DNA of 5,219 bases from an uncultured Clostridia bacterium. GTDB taxonomy: Bacteria; Bacillota_A; Clostridia; Oscillospirales; Oscillospiraceae. Shown here piece by piece: positions 5,122-5,219 of the stretch. The notes under the pieces were generated by a model, which had not been told where the DNA came from, did no database searches, and saw only the letters and a list, made by a program, of their open reading frames with translations. The stretch lies in contig CAMJGU010000077.1 of the NCBI GenBank assembly GCA_946405325.1, positions 1-5,219 on the forward strand, in the 5' to 3' direction. Numbering within the stretch: the stretch's first letter is position 1; the number at the start of each line of letters is the position of its first letter. Position numbers and translations under genes: made by a program.

Positions 5122-5219
5122 CGCACCATTTTCGCCTCAAAATCAGCGATTCCGCCCAGTACATACTATAATGGTCCCCTCGATCCAGACCACGGTTGAG
5201 AAAAAGAGCGTGAACATGG
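5111..5219. other. Sequence of foreign appearance beyond the cotJC break (possible element end)
   Basis: These ~109 bases follow the loss of CotJC homology. They are about 49% GC, lower than the adjacent coat genes. An open frame from ATG 5171 to the window edge reads MVPSIQTTVEKKSVNM; it lacks a clear Shine-Dalgarno at 5171, although AAAGAG precedes an in-frame ATG at 5216. A TATAAT string at 5167-5172 could be a -10 but has no -35 partner. The reading has the feel of the upstream end of a clostridial large serine recombinase gene, but too little is visible to identify it. Confidence 0.3.

Noticed and set aside
5118..5171. Seventeen-codon open frame MTHHFRLKISDSAQYILL starting at the cotJC stop
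   Set aside because: No ribosome binding site, no recognisable motif, and very short; probably incidental.

Overview
This 5.2 kb window looks like chromosome from a spore-forming, fairly high-GC member of the Clostridia, probably the Oscillospirales/Ruminococcaceae branch. Three things point there: the Clostridia-style NifS/IscU pair, a CwlD-like amidase, and cotJ spore-coat genes, which occur only in endospore formers. The lineage call is an inference from protein style and base composition, not from a database match.

Layout. At the left edge (1-263, +) is the C-terminal end of a cysteine desulfurase (IscS/NifS) with its catalytic Cys loop. The Fe-S scaffold gene iscU (275-703, +) follows it closely, and an 11-bp-stem hairpin terminator (720-751) closes this unit. 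Facing it is an intact tyrosine recombinase of the XerC/XerD type (805-1815, -). It has its own sigma-A-like promoter (1890-1918) and a perfect inverted repeat over the predicted transcription start. A small four-cysteine protein (2049-2255, +) comes next; its 3' end overlaps the 3' end of radA (2188-3555, -). radA is translationally coupled (ATGA overlap) to the upstream cwlD-like cell-wall amidase gene (3552-4262, -). Divergent from that pair is a spore-coat unit: one gene that appears to fuse CotJA and CotJB (4421-4918, +), overlapped by one base by cotJC (4918-5121, +).

The most notable spot is the right edge. cotJC, a manganese-catalase-like coat protein, reads normally for about 64 residues. 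Its homology then stops abruptly near 5110, at the second metal-ligand position, and none of the three forward frames resumes the catalase sequence. The last ~109 bases are lower in GC and could be the start of an inserted element. A short open frame from 5171 loosely resembles the leader of a clostridial large serine recombinase. A recombinase-borne element interrupting a sporulation gene, as skin interrupts sigK, would be an attractive explanation. A decayed gene or an assembly junction at the window edge cannot be excluded.

Functionally the window combines Fe-S cluster assembly (iscSU), recombination and repair (xer, radA) and spore envelope formation (cwlD, cotJ). No tRNA, rRNA, CRISPR array or complete insertion sequence is visible. 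No stretch longer than 300 bases lacks a gene; the largest gap is 1816-2048.
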